Source: Molanna angustata (Eukaryota > Arthropoda > Insecta > Trichoptera > Molannidae). From it: 64,000 nucleotides of DNA. The stretch is taken from contig OY754967.1 in the NCBI GenBank assembly GCA_963576475.1, positions 23,151,914 through 23,215,913 on the forward strand. Reading direction: 5' to 3'. Shown here piece by piece: positions 58,801 to 64,000 of this stretch. Made by a program: the position numbers and the translations under genes. The notes beneath the pieces are model-generated. The model was not told where the DNA came from, did not search any database, and saw only the letters and a program-made list of their open reading frames with translations. The stretch's first letter is position 1, and each line of letters starts with the position of its first letter.

Positions 58801-60760
58801 ACTAGTTGTTAATAAATGTGAATGTACTTAATATATTTAGAATACTATAATTGGCAACATAAAAATTATCTCTGTATATTTGTATAAATCTTTATTGTAT
58901 TGCTGTTGTATTCTATAAAATAAAATAAAATAAAATAAAATACATACTTACTATAGCTAACGATAGTTGGATCTCATGTGCTACATGCAACTAGTTGTTA
59001 ATAAATGTGAATGTACTTAATATATTTAGAATACTATAATTGGCAACATAAAAATTATCTCTGTATATTTGTATAAATCTTTATTGTATTGCTGTTGTAT
59101 TCTATAAAATAAAATAAAATAAAATACATACTTACTATAGCTAACGATAGTTGGATCTCATGTGCTACATGCAACTAGTTGTTAATAAATGTGAATGTAC
59201 TTAATATATTTAGAATACTATAATTGGCAACATAAAAATTATCTCTGTATATTTGTATAAATCTTTATTGTATTGCTGTTGTATTCTATAAAATAAAATA
59301 AAATAAAATACATACTTACTATAGCTAACGATAGTTGGATCTCATGTGCTACATGCAACTAGTTGTTAATAAATGTGAATGTACTTAATATATTTAGAAT
59401 ACTATAATTGGCAACATAAAAATTATCTCTGTATATTTGTATAAATCTTTATTGTATTGCTGTTGTATTCTATAAAATAAAATAAAATAAAATACATACT
59501 TACTATAGCTAACGATAGTTGGATCTCATGTGCTACATGCAACTAGTTGTTAATAAATGTGAATGTACTTAATATATTTAGAATACTATAATTGGCAACA
59601 TAAAAATTATCTCTGTATATTTGTATAAATCTTTATTGTATTGCTGTTGTATTCTATAAAATAAAATAAAATAAAATACATACTTACTATAGCTAACGAT
59701 AGTTGGATCTCATGTGCTACATGCAACTAGTTGTTAATAAATGTGAATGTACTTAATATATTTAGAATACTATAATTGGCAACATAAAAATTATCTCTGT
59801 ATATTTGTATAAATCTTTATTGTATTGCTGTTGTATTCTATAAAATAAAATAAAATAAAATACATACTTACTATAGCTAACGATAGTTGGATCTCATGTG
59901 CTACATGCAACTAGTTGTTAATAAATGTGAATGTACTTAATATATTTAGAATACTATAATTGGCAACATAAAAATTATCTCTGTATATTTGTATAAATCT
60001 TTATTGTATTGCTGTTGTATTCTATAAAATAAAATAAAAAATAAAATAAAAAACTATCCTATAGTGGTATAAGTGATTATTAATATTCTTGTTCCAATAA
60101 TGTGTTCAATTTATGACGCCGATCAAGTGCTGTCCTTAAATTTCAGTACAAATAAGAAAAAAATATAAAAGCTTTATTTGAGTCGATATTATTTTTTTTA
60201 GAGAAAAAATAACTTTTAGATAAAGGTTTATAATGACGTTTAATATTGTCTACGTCGTTCATATTTTTTTATAATTTTTATTGAACTTCGATAAGCAACA
60301 TACTGCAGAGTGACCGGTAAACATCTTGTATAAAAGCATCGCTGCGCAGAACTCAAATTCGGGGTTTTTTGCTTGGTTGGTAGATGCGCAAAACACCTCT
60401 AATTATATTGAAATTTTTTTAAATATTTGCCGATGATACTTATACACAAAATATATACTGAGAACAAAGATGTAGTTTAAAGATTAAGATTCCTTTGAAA
60501 AATCATTATTAAGGATTCATTTTACAGAATTCCGGTTTATTAATTGTTTTTTTTCTCTTATTTCTGTGTTTTGTCTTATTTTGTTGAATGCAGGGTCTAA
60601 ATTAAGGCCTTCGTTTTATAAAAAATTTACAAACCTTGTTTCTGTAGAAAGGGAGTAGCTGCTCTATAGTGTTTTACTGTCAACACCACTAGGTCACCAG
60701 CGTTTCTCAAAATGTTAACCGCGTCGTCGTGCGGACATGCCGTTATGTATTCACCGTTTA
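31722..60760 (-). CDS. Syn2: Gamma-syntrophin (Syn2/SNTG-like), seven exons, 5' end not in view
   Basis: A cytoplasmic membrane-cortex adaptor of the dystrophin complex; gamma-type syntrophins pair a PDZ domain with PH-type segments. Exons on the minus strand: 60760-60635, 54528-54253, 52497-52313, 51068-50910, 48837-48610, 33277-33071 and 31832-31722. All introns begin GT and end AG and all phases match. Together they encode about 430 residues, against ~515-540 for vertebrate gamma-syntrophins, so about 90-100 N-terminal residues lie upstream. The product runs from the second half of the PDZ domain through a Ser-rich linker and PH region to the C-terminus. Diagnostic blocks are RYVFGTDKLRPNSFEV, YMGWVHEG, RFSQLRGSSDDGKSKLKL and a C-terminal FLTAKVASVDPAFL. 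The gene hosts a nested gene and many repeats. Confidence 0.92.
32275..32450 (+). mobile_element. Family-1 SINE in the last syntrophin intron
   Basis: The clearest family-1 copy: A box TAGCAGAGTGGTTAGCGC, anticodon-arm-like CTGGGCTAGTAATCCAG, B box GAGTTCGAATCCTG, then TGCTTAATTTAGGGAATG and an A-rich end. It forms an inverted pair with 32705-32876. Confidence 0.88.
32705..32876 (-). mobile_element. Family-1 SINE, inverted partner
   Basis: On the minus strand it repeats the head and tail of 32275-32450, including AGGACATATTAATTTTTT at its end. The two copies face each other across ~255 bp, so a transcript of the intron could fold into a long hairpin. Confidence 0.85.
33071..33277 (-). CDS. 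Syn2: Gamma-syntrophin exon: RFSQLRGSSDDGKSKL block
   Basis: 207 bp (69 codons, phase 0), after ATTCTAG and before GTAATT. It encodes TCGLTLDWTAGFSLQEG, PPLWAYRFSQLRGSSDDGK and KLHFQDIETRAIETK. This is the most conserved signature of the family. Confidence 0.96.
33278..33904. other. Syntrophin intron, nothing recognised
   Basis: AT-rich. A short (CATA)n run lies at about 33906-33928. Confidence 0.5.
33905..34110. repeat. Dispersed repeat shared with 12860-13060
   Basis: Ordered blocks CATCACGCCATG, ATTCATACATCGTCTTG, TTTCTGTCTTTCAAAATA and CCGTTCACATGGATG match the earlier interval at moderate identity. Class unknown. Confidence 0.5.
34566..35865 (+). mobile_element. CR1-like LINE fragment, internally deleted and frameshifted
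   Basis: A first piece (34581-35040) has PTLEEVNKALNRINK fused abruptly to VIYLDFQKAFDTVPIRRL, so the region between RT blocks is deleted. SVPQGSVLGPILFILYI follows. After a +1 shift near 35035, a second piece (35041-35751) carries catalytic FADD, WMLKLNKDKCNVLHIG, KDLGITISCDLKWEKH and LERVQRRFTKL. The usual C-terminus (NRVVDAWNSLPPELVVA, FKNRLDRLNK) follows a stop at 35751 and ends near 35865. An (AAT)n-like tail is at 35915-35935. Confidence 0.85.
35938..37417 (+). pseudogene. 5'-truncated LINE RT with a long intact frame
   Basis: One uninterrupted frame of ~490 codons from NGIPGELLKYGGE (near 35950) to TAG at 37415-37417. It has YKKGDTMDCSNYRGITLLS, SGFRPGRSTIDQIF, FIDFKAAYDSVNR, LRQGDALSCLLFNIVLE and catalytic YADDVDII. 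The C-terminus carries RLQWLGHVQRMEEGRIPKK and RRGVGRPKLRWMDGI. The endonuclease half is missing, as in 5'-truncated insertions. A (ATG)n-like 3' tail at about 37424-37438 supports retrotransposition. It is RTE-type by its C-terminal GHV/GRPK signature, though clade assignment needs a tree. It could still encode an RT domain but has no natural start. Confidence 0.85.
38202..38494. mobile_element. GC-rich MITE with TAGRCGATTCAAAGCGAA ends
   Basis: The left end TAGACGATTCAAAGCGAACG and the right end, inverted TAGGCGATTCAAAGCGAAGG, match at 16 of the first 18 bases. The interior is rich in GCG/CGC (GCAGCGCGGCGTGGCGCG, CACCGCGCCGCACCGCATC). It ends 200 bp upstream of the channel start codon, so it could influence its promoter region. 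Confidence 0.75.
38697..39033 (+). CDS. Channel exon 1: cytosolic N-terminus and S1
   Basis: 337 bp. The ATG at 38697 (MVGIHYKHKCKIKYRI) is the first in frame after an upstream non-ATG stretch and matches the expected family start. It encodes residues 1-112 plus one base. The donor is GAAG|GTAACA. The frame reading on past the donor to 39059 is not used. Confidence 0.8.
38697..42255 (+). CDS. Divergent HCN/CNG-like channel, three exons, 547 aa, nested in syntrophin intron
   Basis: A six-transmembrane cyclic-nucleotide-gated/HCN-family channel subunit, expected in the plasma membrane. Exons 38697-39033, 39802-40769 and 41917-42255 join in phase with GT/AG borders. In the joined protein the N-terminus has PYTWELPP (21-27), a signature I recall from insect HCN-like proteins. 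S1 starts after HPFS (79-82), S3 is near 161-180 and the S4 region near 191-212 has sparse lysines rather than a regular Arg ladder. The pore helix and filter lie at 280-300, S6 at about 305-330 and the C-linker at 343-410. The cyclic-nucleotide-binding domain begins near 428. The filter reads VTSAGRVRK where HCNs have CIGYGR. The phosphate-binding cassette (470-493) lacks the RRTA-type arginine. The product may be non-conducting, a modulatory subunit, or differently selective. Confidence 0.85.
39138..39200. mobile_element. hAT-end-like sequence in channel intron 1
   Basis: CAGGGATCGCAAACCTTTGG followed by a GGGCCAGATTC block resembles the terminal region of hAT elements. No matching right end was found in the intron. 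Confidence 0.35.
39802..40769 (+). CDS. Channel exon 2: S2-S6, pore, C-linker
   Basis: 968 bp between TTTGTTTCAG and GAG|GTAAGT, encoding residues 113-435. It completes a Glu codon, giving HYE-E-KSRIAVIIDI. It contains the pore stretch with LYHVSGMVTSAGRVRK and the C-linker FEKFMESKKLPRVLQEKVY then WRGKLYNESQILKSL, which follow the HCN pattern closely. Confidence 0.88.
40925..41400 (+). mobile_element. Decayed LINE C-terminal fragment in channel intron 2
   Basis: Plus-strand pieces VQNRFLRYTRSLA, then QISLAFNH and a tail region resemble the C-terminus of LINE polyproteins. Stops occur in every frame. It is interrupted by a perfect 16-bp-arm hairpin at 41041-41082. Confidence 0.55.
41041..41082. 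repeat. Perfect hairpin, 16-bp arms
   Basis: AATATTGCGGATACAG and its complement CTGTATCCGCAATATT are separated by a 10-base AT loop, within channel intron 2. Confidence 0.9.
41917..42255 (+). CDS. Channel exon 3: cyclic-nucleotide-binding domain and stop
   Basis: 339 bp after ACGTTTCAG, phase 0. It encodes QPGNISNKFYLIKFGEVSV, LVDGSYFCESSIL, a beta-roll and a C-helix region, ending TAA at 42253-42255. A GTAAAT at about 42237 could be a donor leading to a further exon, so the last six residues and the stop are less certain. Confidence 0.82.
   Translation, partial: TIVQPGNISNKFYLIKFGEVSVRSSSNEETVRLVDGSYFCESSILRANHVHNIYIVTTELSEIYHLSLNDWKKIIWYFPKVRKSFENIQSNVVSYENREGWRISQDGKYFFI
42256..42610. 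other. Channel gene 3' flank, no gene
   Basis: A/T-rich. Possible polyadenylation signals (AATAAA near 42396) follow the channel stop by about 140 bp. TTTATTTATTTATTT near 42417 marks the 5' side of the next LINE remnant. Confidence 0.45.
42611..44500 (+). mobile_element. LINE RT fragment with several frame breaks
   Basis: Plus-strand pieces in order: a pre-RT region with RRFWSLSTSIG and NGPDRIPVLVLKKC, then IPKKGDRSNPSNYRPIAI (43090). A stop near 43242 precedes YGFRGNQSC. Then come VALDISKAFDRVWHRGL, GVPQGYILSPILFLL, catalytic YADD near 43600 and NLVSFNVSKTQACLIS. A stop at 43997 is followed by RPIIEYGSH and VQRRAIRLIDDPS. The C-terminus ends in a RRALLRKS-like block near 44465. At least three frameshifts or stops make it non-functional. 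Confidence 0.87.
44505..45430 (+). repeat. Dispersed repeat R, longest copy
   Basis: Runs from CCGATTTGTTCAAGACAATT to CGACAGTTGGGTCTCATGTG and TACATGCAACTAGT. It includes TGTATGTGTGTGTCCCTTAT, TCAGGGGTTATCAACTTTT and TCTCAAACTATTCTTAACAA blocks that recur in the other copies. No open frame or terminal repeats were recognised. Confidence 0.7.
45810..47290 (-). mobile_element. LINE RT fragment (minus strand)
   Basis: Minus-strand order: an IIFIDFKKAFDTLDHNILL block near 47130, GVRGPVNNWIKDYLTNRKL (47050), then GVATGSISGPICYI in place of the usual GVPQGS. Catalytic FADD follows near 46850, then TKWAHDNGIIINVKKTKF. After a frame change near 46690, FNYTYLGLTVDVHLNWSLH and a long C-terminal region end at about 46029. 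The A/T-rich 3' region reaches about 45810. The 5' half is missing. Confidence 0.87.
47297..47825. mobile_element. 529-bp MITE with CAAGGCCGTAGCC ends
   Basis: The left end CAAGGCCGTAGCCGGGGGGG and the right end, inverted CAAGGCCGTAGCCAGAAAAT, frame the element. Flanking octamers attatagg and atcataag agree at 6 of 8 positions, consistent with a hAT-type duplication. It contains the minisatellite at 47399-47521. Confidence 0.8.
47399..47521 (+). repeat. 27-bp minisatellite, 4.6 near-perfect copies
   Basis: Units start at 47399, 47426, 47453, 47480 and 47507, each beginning ggtgcacccatttcactctg. The period is a multiple of three, so one frame repeats the peptide GAPISLCCY. A 98-codon frame (47345-47641) results, which I regard as incidental. 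Confidence 0.95.
47826..48111. other. Intron sequence, nothing recognised
   Basis: AT-rich intron DNA. Confidence 0.5.
48112..48560 (+). repeat. Dispersed repeat R, partial copy
   Basis: Contains CTGTCGATTTGTTAAAAGAA, AGCCAAGATATGCGAGATTT, TTAGTGTGTATGTGTC and TCAGGGGTTATCAACTTTTA in the order of the 44505 copy. It ends about 50 bp before the syntrophin exon at 48610. Confidence 0.68.
48610..48837 (-). CDS. Syn2: Gamma-syntrophin exon: second PH-like part
   Basis: 228 bp (76 codons, phase 0), entered after CTTTTAG and leaving at GTGGGT. It encodes YVLKVYQTMFRVVKESENV, RQHCFLVQ, GPRYLSVETRQELLR and SAWTAAILTSVIKLG. The next exon lies 15.3 kb away, across the intron that houses the channel gene. 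Confidence 0.9.
49012..49235 (+). mobile_element. Family-2 SINE, best copy
   Basis: A tRNA-like head (TTTGTGGCTCAGTTGGTTGG as A box, CCCGGGTTCGATTCCCAG as B box). The body contains GTGTTTTCAGTCTGGATCTG, GACGATTAATATCGTAAGTC, CCAGAATGTGGCAACTTG and ATTTGACATAGTACCTGTTA, and it ends in (AAATA)n-like sequence. Confidence 0.9.
49262..49625. mobile_element. Diverged copy of the 22-kb fold-back MITE family
   Basis: Shares ATAGATGGC, AGAAGGCATAATTGGTGAA, CCAGCCGATGACAGGT, GTTCTCCTA, TCTCTATTGAGAT and GACAGGGAAAAAAATC in the same order as 27611-27869 and 22437-22566. Confidence 0.72.
49626..50547. other. Intron sequence, nothing recognised
   Basis: AT-rich, with a local duplication of TATTATAATTCTATGG-like sequence near 49690-49740. 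No exon supported. Confidence 0.5.
50548..50702 (-). mobile_element. Family-1 SINE (minus strand)
   Basis: The minus strand shows the TGGGTGGTAGCAGAACGGTT head, the CTGGGCTAGTAATCTAG arm, a mutated B box (GAGTACAAATCC) and the TGCTTAATTTAGAGAATAC tail. Confidence 0.78.
50722..50873. mobile_element. 150-bp palindromic MITE 37 bp from a syntrophin splice donor
   Basis: The left AGCCCCCTTAGACAACGTGT and right (inverted) TGCCCCCCTAGATAATGTGT arms both continue into CATTTAGCTCAAGAAAA. The centre contains CAGTCACGTGACAACTGTCAC-like symmetry. It folds along its full length. Confidence 0.85.
50910..51068 (-). CDS. Syn2: Gamma-syntrophin exon: YMGW segment
   Basis: 159 bp (53 codons, phase 0 both ends), between ATTTCAG and GTGAGT. 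It encodes GERIEYMGWVHEGV and a strand pair ending KPRFLTLKGTDVMLFDTPP. A palindromic MITE lies 37 bp inside the following intron. Confidence 0.92.
51585..51690 (+). mobile_element. LINE C-terminal scrap with (GTAA)n tail
   Basis: The plus strand reads EWRRMAQDRDQWKSKWEAF, VQYWTQEEAE and a stop, then AAGTAAGAGTAAGTAAGTAAG. It resembles the last residues of an insect LINE and its 3' tail, in the intron between 51069 and 52312. Confidence 0.55.
52313..52497 (-). CDS. Syn2: Gamma-syntrophin exon: PH core
   Basis: 185 bp, completing a Val codon and ending on a codon boundary (TTACAG before GTATTA). It encodes PLMMAYVTRYVFGTDKLRP, NSFEVRGLNGASTGVIHC and a helix with SQWLKYITDNI. This closely follows the gamma-syntrophin pattern of TRY-GTDKLR-NSFEV. 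Confidence 0.92.
52605..52815 (+). mobile_element. Family-2 SINE with shortened head
   Basis: Same body as 49012-49235 at very high identity, but the tRNA-like head is shorter: ATGGCTCAGTCATCCAATGG is followed directly by the B box GGGTTCGATTTTC. It ends in (AAAAT)n and lies about 110 bp from the exon at 52497. Confidence 0.88.
52816..53297. other. Intron sequence, nothing recognised
   Basis: An 85-codon minus-strand frame (53237-52980) is not recognised and has no exon context in the syntrophin frame. Confidence 0.45.
53298..54190. mobile_element. Possible DNA transposon remnant
   Basis: The left CAGTGACGTAGCTAGG with GGGCCCTC downstream, and the right GGGCCCTCATGC ending GGTTACGCCAATG (inverted CATTGGCGTAACC), look like paired ends of a CAGTGGCGTA-type element. 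No flanking duplication was confirmed. The interval 53429-53465 shares sequence with 11625-11670. Confidence 0.4.
54253..54528 (-). CDS. Syn2: Gamma-syntrophin exon: Ser/Gly-rich linker into PH segment
   Basis: 276 bp. Acceptor TTTTCAG and donor GGGTGAGA. Phases 2-in and 1-out match the neighbours. It encodes a low-complexity linker (ENS-type residues; SRAGSAANSRPSSVASDYV near the end) and GRKHWVDII, which lines up with the start of the PH region in gamma-syntrophins. It is the least conserved exon, assigned mainly from phase, splice sites and position. Confidence 0.8.
54529..56659. other. Large syntrophin intron, no gene recognised
   Basis: AT-rich. The interval 56440-56525 reads SDWRRLNAVCPGKVALKVSG on the plus strand, possibly a LINE C-terminal relic. 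Otherwise nothing supported. Confidence 0.45.
56655..57030 (+). repeat. ~29-bp minisatellite (GTTGAAGAAGTTTTTATA...)
   Basis: Repeated units of gttgaagaagtttttat followed by either a ttcccattat or an acgtcccgttct block. The array is interrupted at about 56800-56885 by unrelated sequence with an ATT run, then resumes with degenerating units to about 57030. Unit length varies between 27 and 30 bp. Confidence 0.9.
57031..57719. other. Intron sequence, nothing recognised
   Basis: AT-rich; no exon in phase with syntrophin. Confidence 0.5.
57720..58250 (+). mobile_element. LINE 3' end (C-terminus and 3' UTR)
   Basis: The plus strand encodes RRSIQDICFLYKIINGLVN, SAPLLSSLRFHCPLRRNRN, NRSCTGYNRNC and DMFSSFYIFKKKL with a stop near 58042, the usual C-terminus of an insect LINE. 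A 3' untranslated region with a C-rich patch (58198-58240) leads into the ATTCTATAAAATAAAATAAA tail, which is the unit amplified in the array that follows. Confidence 0.8.
58250..60050 (+). repeat. 184-bp tandem array, about 9.7 copies
   Basis: The block ACATACTTACTATAGCTAAC starts at 58381, 58565, 58753, 58942, 59126, 59310, 59494, 59678 and 59862, giving periods of 184, 188, 189 and then 184 five times. Each unit joins the last ~125 bp of the adjacent LINE 3' end, its (TAAAA)n tail, and a ~58-bp segment resembling the end of dispersed repeat R (GTTGGATCTCATGTG, TACATGCAACTAGT). Copies differ mainly by a 4-bp insertion and by one extra TAAAA. Confidence 0.97.
60051..60634. other. Intron sequence, nothing recognised
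   Basis: AT-rich intron DNA between the array and the PDZ exon. Confidence 0.5.
60635..60760 (-). CDS. Syn2: Gamma-syntrophin exon: second half of PDZ domain
   Basis: The earliest exon recognised. It is entered after TTTTTTTCAG with two bases completing a Val codon. It encodes NGEYITACPHDDAVNILR followed by NAGDLVVLTVKHYR, the PDZ helix-2 and last strands, and then TPFLQKQ. It ends one base into a codon, before GTTTGT. The first half of the PDZ must come from an upstream exon not found to 64000. Confidence 0.88.
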
Positions 60761-60924
60761 CTGAAAAAAACAACAAAAATTAATTATAAACGTTGTTCAC
60801 AGATATAACACAATGTTTTTTTTTTAATTAATATCAAAGAATAAAAGTCTCCTGGAGCTGGGAAAAGCAAAACTAAACTATGATAGTTACGAAATAAATT
60901 CATAAGTAAATTGGAACATACAAG

Positions 60925-61245
60925 AACTATGTCAAAGAAAGGAATTCTCTGGGAGGCACCTCACACTTAGGTCGTCTGGATCACAGAGTACCAACTCCTT
61001 GAAGGAGGTGGACAGAGCCAACAAAGCGGCATACTATGATCGATGCTTTAGTGTGAGCGGTCCATTAAAGTGGAATAAACTACCTCCTGATGTCCGCGGT
61101 GCTCAAAGCAAAGACACCTTCTCTAAAAAACTAAAAACAACTTTATTTCGCAGAGCATTACTGAATTGAGCTACCAGCGCCCTTGGAATGATTTTAAATC
61201 ATTAAACGGCGCTATATAAGTAACTTATTATTATTATTATTATAT
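60925..61245 (+). mobile_element. LINE C-terminal fragment with (TTA)n tail
   Basis: The plus strand encodes SVSGPLKWNKLPPDVRGA, then KDTFSKKLKTTLFRRALLN and a stop near 61168. A short 3' end follows containing AACGGCGCTATATAAGTAAC and (TTA)n. The sequence is typical of CR1/L2-like C-termini. Confidence 0.78.
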
Positions 61246-63179
61246 TTTTATATAAGGAGTACTTCTTCAAGACGAGTAAAATAACTGCAAACTGTTTTGG
61301 TTTACAATTTGAGTAACACTCATTTTTTTATGATGTATATTGTTTGATTGTTTGTTTGCTTAAAATAAATAAATAATAATGGATTGAAATGAACATAAGA
61401 TAGAGGAAAAAGCTGCACAACTTCCCGACAGACAGTAATGTGAGCATGTGAGCATGTGAGCACCACCATGTATGAACATTTTAAGGAAACATAAATAGAC
61501 GGAAACCACTTGAAGGCAAATTTAAAGTAACATTTAACATCCGGATCCTTGTCTTCTACCACTTCCACTTCATAAAGCCAGCCCATGGTGCGAGGACATC
61601 ATCTACTTACTTAATGGAGCTCGATGGATAGAGAAGAAAGTTTAATCTCTAAGAAACTCGGCTTATTGATAACGAAATCCCCATTCATCCCGAGTATCAC
61701 GGTTTAGGCACGATTGGAGTCGATTTATGTAATGGTCCACTAAGGGGCGGACTTTTTTGGTTGTAAAATGTGTTTTTCTATTTTTTTTTATTTTCATACC
61801 TATTTGTTACTTTTATACATTTTTTTTCTTTATTCTTGATTCAAATTCCTTTTTTTTTGTAAGTAAAATTTGTTGCATGTAAAATATATGGCTTGTGTAG
61901 TATTGCTATCCACACTTCATTACAATATTTAGAACTTTTCTTCTTCTCGAATTAGGTAAGATTCATATATGTATTAGTCAGAGAGTTTGTTTGTAAATGC
62001 AAGACGTAATGTATAATAGTATTTTGTAGAAAATATAAAGATATCACGCTTTATAGGTACTACGAGGCTTTAAACTCCATCACTCGATTTTCCAGAACAA
62101 TAAGGCATTTTGAAAGTTGAAATAAAGGAGGTAAATGTTGTCAATGAAAAACTAATCAGCTATAATATATTGATTCACAAATGATATCAATGTGAAATCG
62201 ATTAAAATTGAAATCAGTAACGTCTAGTCCCAGCTTTTCTTTTCTGCAATAATAGCGACTCTAATGAGCAAGTTGCTTTATAAATTAAATTTATATATTT
62301 TGTTTTAATTCACAGATCATTTGACTAAATACTACGAGATCTCAACCAATCAGTGAGCCAACCGGAAACTTTGACTTACTAAACCGGAAACAGGTAAATG
62401 TGTATTGTAGACGCTAGTATTAAAATCATAGGTTGGGCTGTGCAAAGTTAGTATGAAAAATTTCGTTTTTCACACAAAAAAAACATCACAAAACATGGAA
62501 AAACACATAAACTCTGTAAAACACGATGCTCGTTGAAAAATCGTTGTGAAAAATAACGGTCGAAAATTGGGATATCGATATCATAACTTTTCACTATTTC
62601 AAAGTATTGGTGAGTAAAAGATTAACACGAAAAATAATACATAGGGGACAAATCCTTGACGATTTAGACACGATATACAAAAAAAACAATTGTGGATAAT
62701 GTAGGAAGAGCCTAATAATACCGATGACTTAGTAACAGAATATTACTTTGTTTTAATATGATATTTTATAATTTCCCTCGGTGAGATGTAAATTTAAAAC
62801 TCTTTGTAATAAATACATGTAGATCCATACAACCATGGCCTCAATACAATACAATATACAGAGGCAATTTAGGAACATACCTGGGAACACTGTACCTACC
62901 TATATTATATAGGTACTAACTGTGTAGTATAGGATATACATAGATTGATTCCCGCGAGAAAGGAAAAGGAAGGTTGTCCAATAAATTAAACAACCTGCCA
63001 AATTTTATCGACCGTGATATTTAATTTTACAATAATTGGATATCGCCCTGTCCGGGACTTTTTTTAACCCAAAATATGAGAAGCGTTGTTATAATATTAT
63101 TTGTTCTTTACTAGTGATCTTTTAGAGTCCAAAATTTGATCGTAATTCATGAATTTTTTCGAATAAATAAAATTTACTT
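61246..63179. other. No supported gene; expected region of upstream syntrophin intron
   Basis: I looked for the missing first half of the PDZ domain on the minus strand and found none. An 88-codon minus-strand frame (61586-61320) beginning MGWLYEVEVVEDKDPDVK is not recognised. Confidence 0.45.
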
Positions 63180-63740
63180 TTCTTTAGCATGTTCTGTATT
63201 TAAATTAAAAACAACTACGTTTGACATTACATTTTAACCCTTCTATTGGCAGTAGAGAAAAACTTTTTTGCATGATAAATTTATGCGTTTAACTGCATAT
63301 ATTTTCATTTTTTTAATATCGTAAAACGCCGAAACATTCCAACTGATAATTTAATTTTCTATAAAAAGAACACATTTTAATAGTAGATACATCTCAAACT
63401 ATTTTGACAATTTTTGTAAATATTGAATTTAGTGACGGCATCATTTTATACTATTTGTATGGCAGTATACACTATACAATATCTACGAGGAATCTCAATA
63501 GTTTGATACTTAACCTCCATACATACATACATACTATCGAGCTGTTATATAAAATATTGAATAATTTGAATTTAAGGGTTCATAGTTTGGTATATACTTT
63601 CAATTATATATTTTCGACAGTTGGATCTCACGTGTTACATGCAACCAGTAATATTGAATGTAATGTATGTTGGAACACATATTCCACCTGTCGATTTGTT
63701 CAAGAGAAAATATTTCTCTCAATAGATCGATCTTGAATTA
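63180..63740 (+). repeat. Dispersed repeat R, permuted copy
   Basis: Contains the end module first (TCTCAAACTATTTTGACAAT, CGACAGTTGGATCTCACGTG, TACATGCAACCAGT), then the start module (CCTGTCGATTTGTTCAAGAG). This suggests the family exists as head-to-tail units. Confidence 0.65.
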
Positions 63741-64000
63741 AAAAAAATCACGGACACTGGTCGTTGTCCTAATAAATGACCTATGAACATACACATTCAG
63801 TAGACATGAGGTCGACAAGTTCTCTTGTATGACATTGAAGTCATTAAAGAGTGGATTATACATTCATCAAAGCTGATATATACATATATAAAAAGAAACC
63901 TTAATTATATGTCCAATGGAAACATAAAAAAAGTAATGGCCTGTGAAATGTGAAAATGAATAATGAAAGAGTTAAAGGGTGTGAAAAACTTTGCAGACGA
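63741..64000. other. Nothing recognised at right edge
   Basis: AT-rich; no exon supported. Confidence 0.5.

Noticed and set aside
58250..60050. CRISPR-like regular spacing
   Set aside because: Whole 184-bp units repeat with no unique spacers; it is a eukaryotic tandem array.
61320..61586. 88-codon minus-strand frame as a possible upstream syntrophin exon
   Set aside because: Its sequence does not resemble the PDZ first half, and it lacks a phase-compatible donor for the next exon.

Overview
This is an AT-rich arthropod, almost certainly insect, nuclear window. Three things point there. A mitochondrial insert carries the order cox1, tRNA-Leu(UUR), cox2, the ancestral insect/crustacean order, and reads open only with the invertebrate mitochondrial code. 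Two intron-containing host genes resemble insect relatives. The rest is dominated by arthropod-type retrotransposons, tRNA-derived SINEs and MITEs. I do not assign an order.

Host genes. A gamma-syntrophin (Syn2/SNTG type) lies on the minus strand. Seven coding exons are readable between 60760 and 31722 with matching phases and canonical splice sites; the 5' exons are beyond the right edge or unrecognised. Its largest intron (33278-48609, 15.3 kb) contains a complete three-exon gene on the plus strand (38697-42255, 547 aa predicted). That gene is a divergent HCN/CNG-like channel in which the pore GYG and the cAMP-contacting arginine region are replaced.

Layout. 1-4653: a 1,092-bp inverted repeat (one mismatch seen) of a Jockey-like 5' end, enclosing the rest of that element and a fully open numt. 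4.6-21.9 kb: no host gene recognised; LINE remnants (8.5-9.1, 9.7-11.0, 15.1-17.4, 17.4-17.85, 20.3-20.8 kb), a GC-rich minisatellite, a TTTA array, SINEs and a hAT-like element with a nested MITE. 21.9-27.9 kb: a MITE complex split by a 4.8-kb LINE that has perfect target-site duplications, an intact 1,200-aa ORF2 and a DUF4780-like ORF1. 27.9-31.7 kb: probable syntrophin 3' flank. 31.7-60.8 kb: syntrophin with introns loaded with repeats, including a 3.76-kb DNA element with TTCGAA-rich inverted termini and an 8-bp duplication (34257-38012). 58.25-60.05 kb: a 184-bp satellite-like array built partly from a LINE 3' tail. 60.9-64 kb: LINE and dispersed-repeat remnants.

Apart from the two host genes, nearly every long reading frame belongs to a mobile element. 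The most useful leads are the channel with a non-canonical filter, the inverted-repeat/numt structure (real rearrangement or assembly artefact), the TTCGAA element and the LINE-tail satellite.
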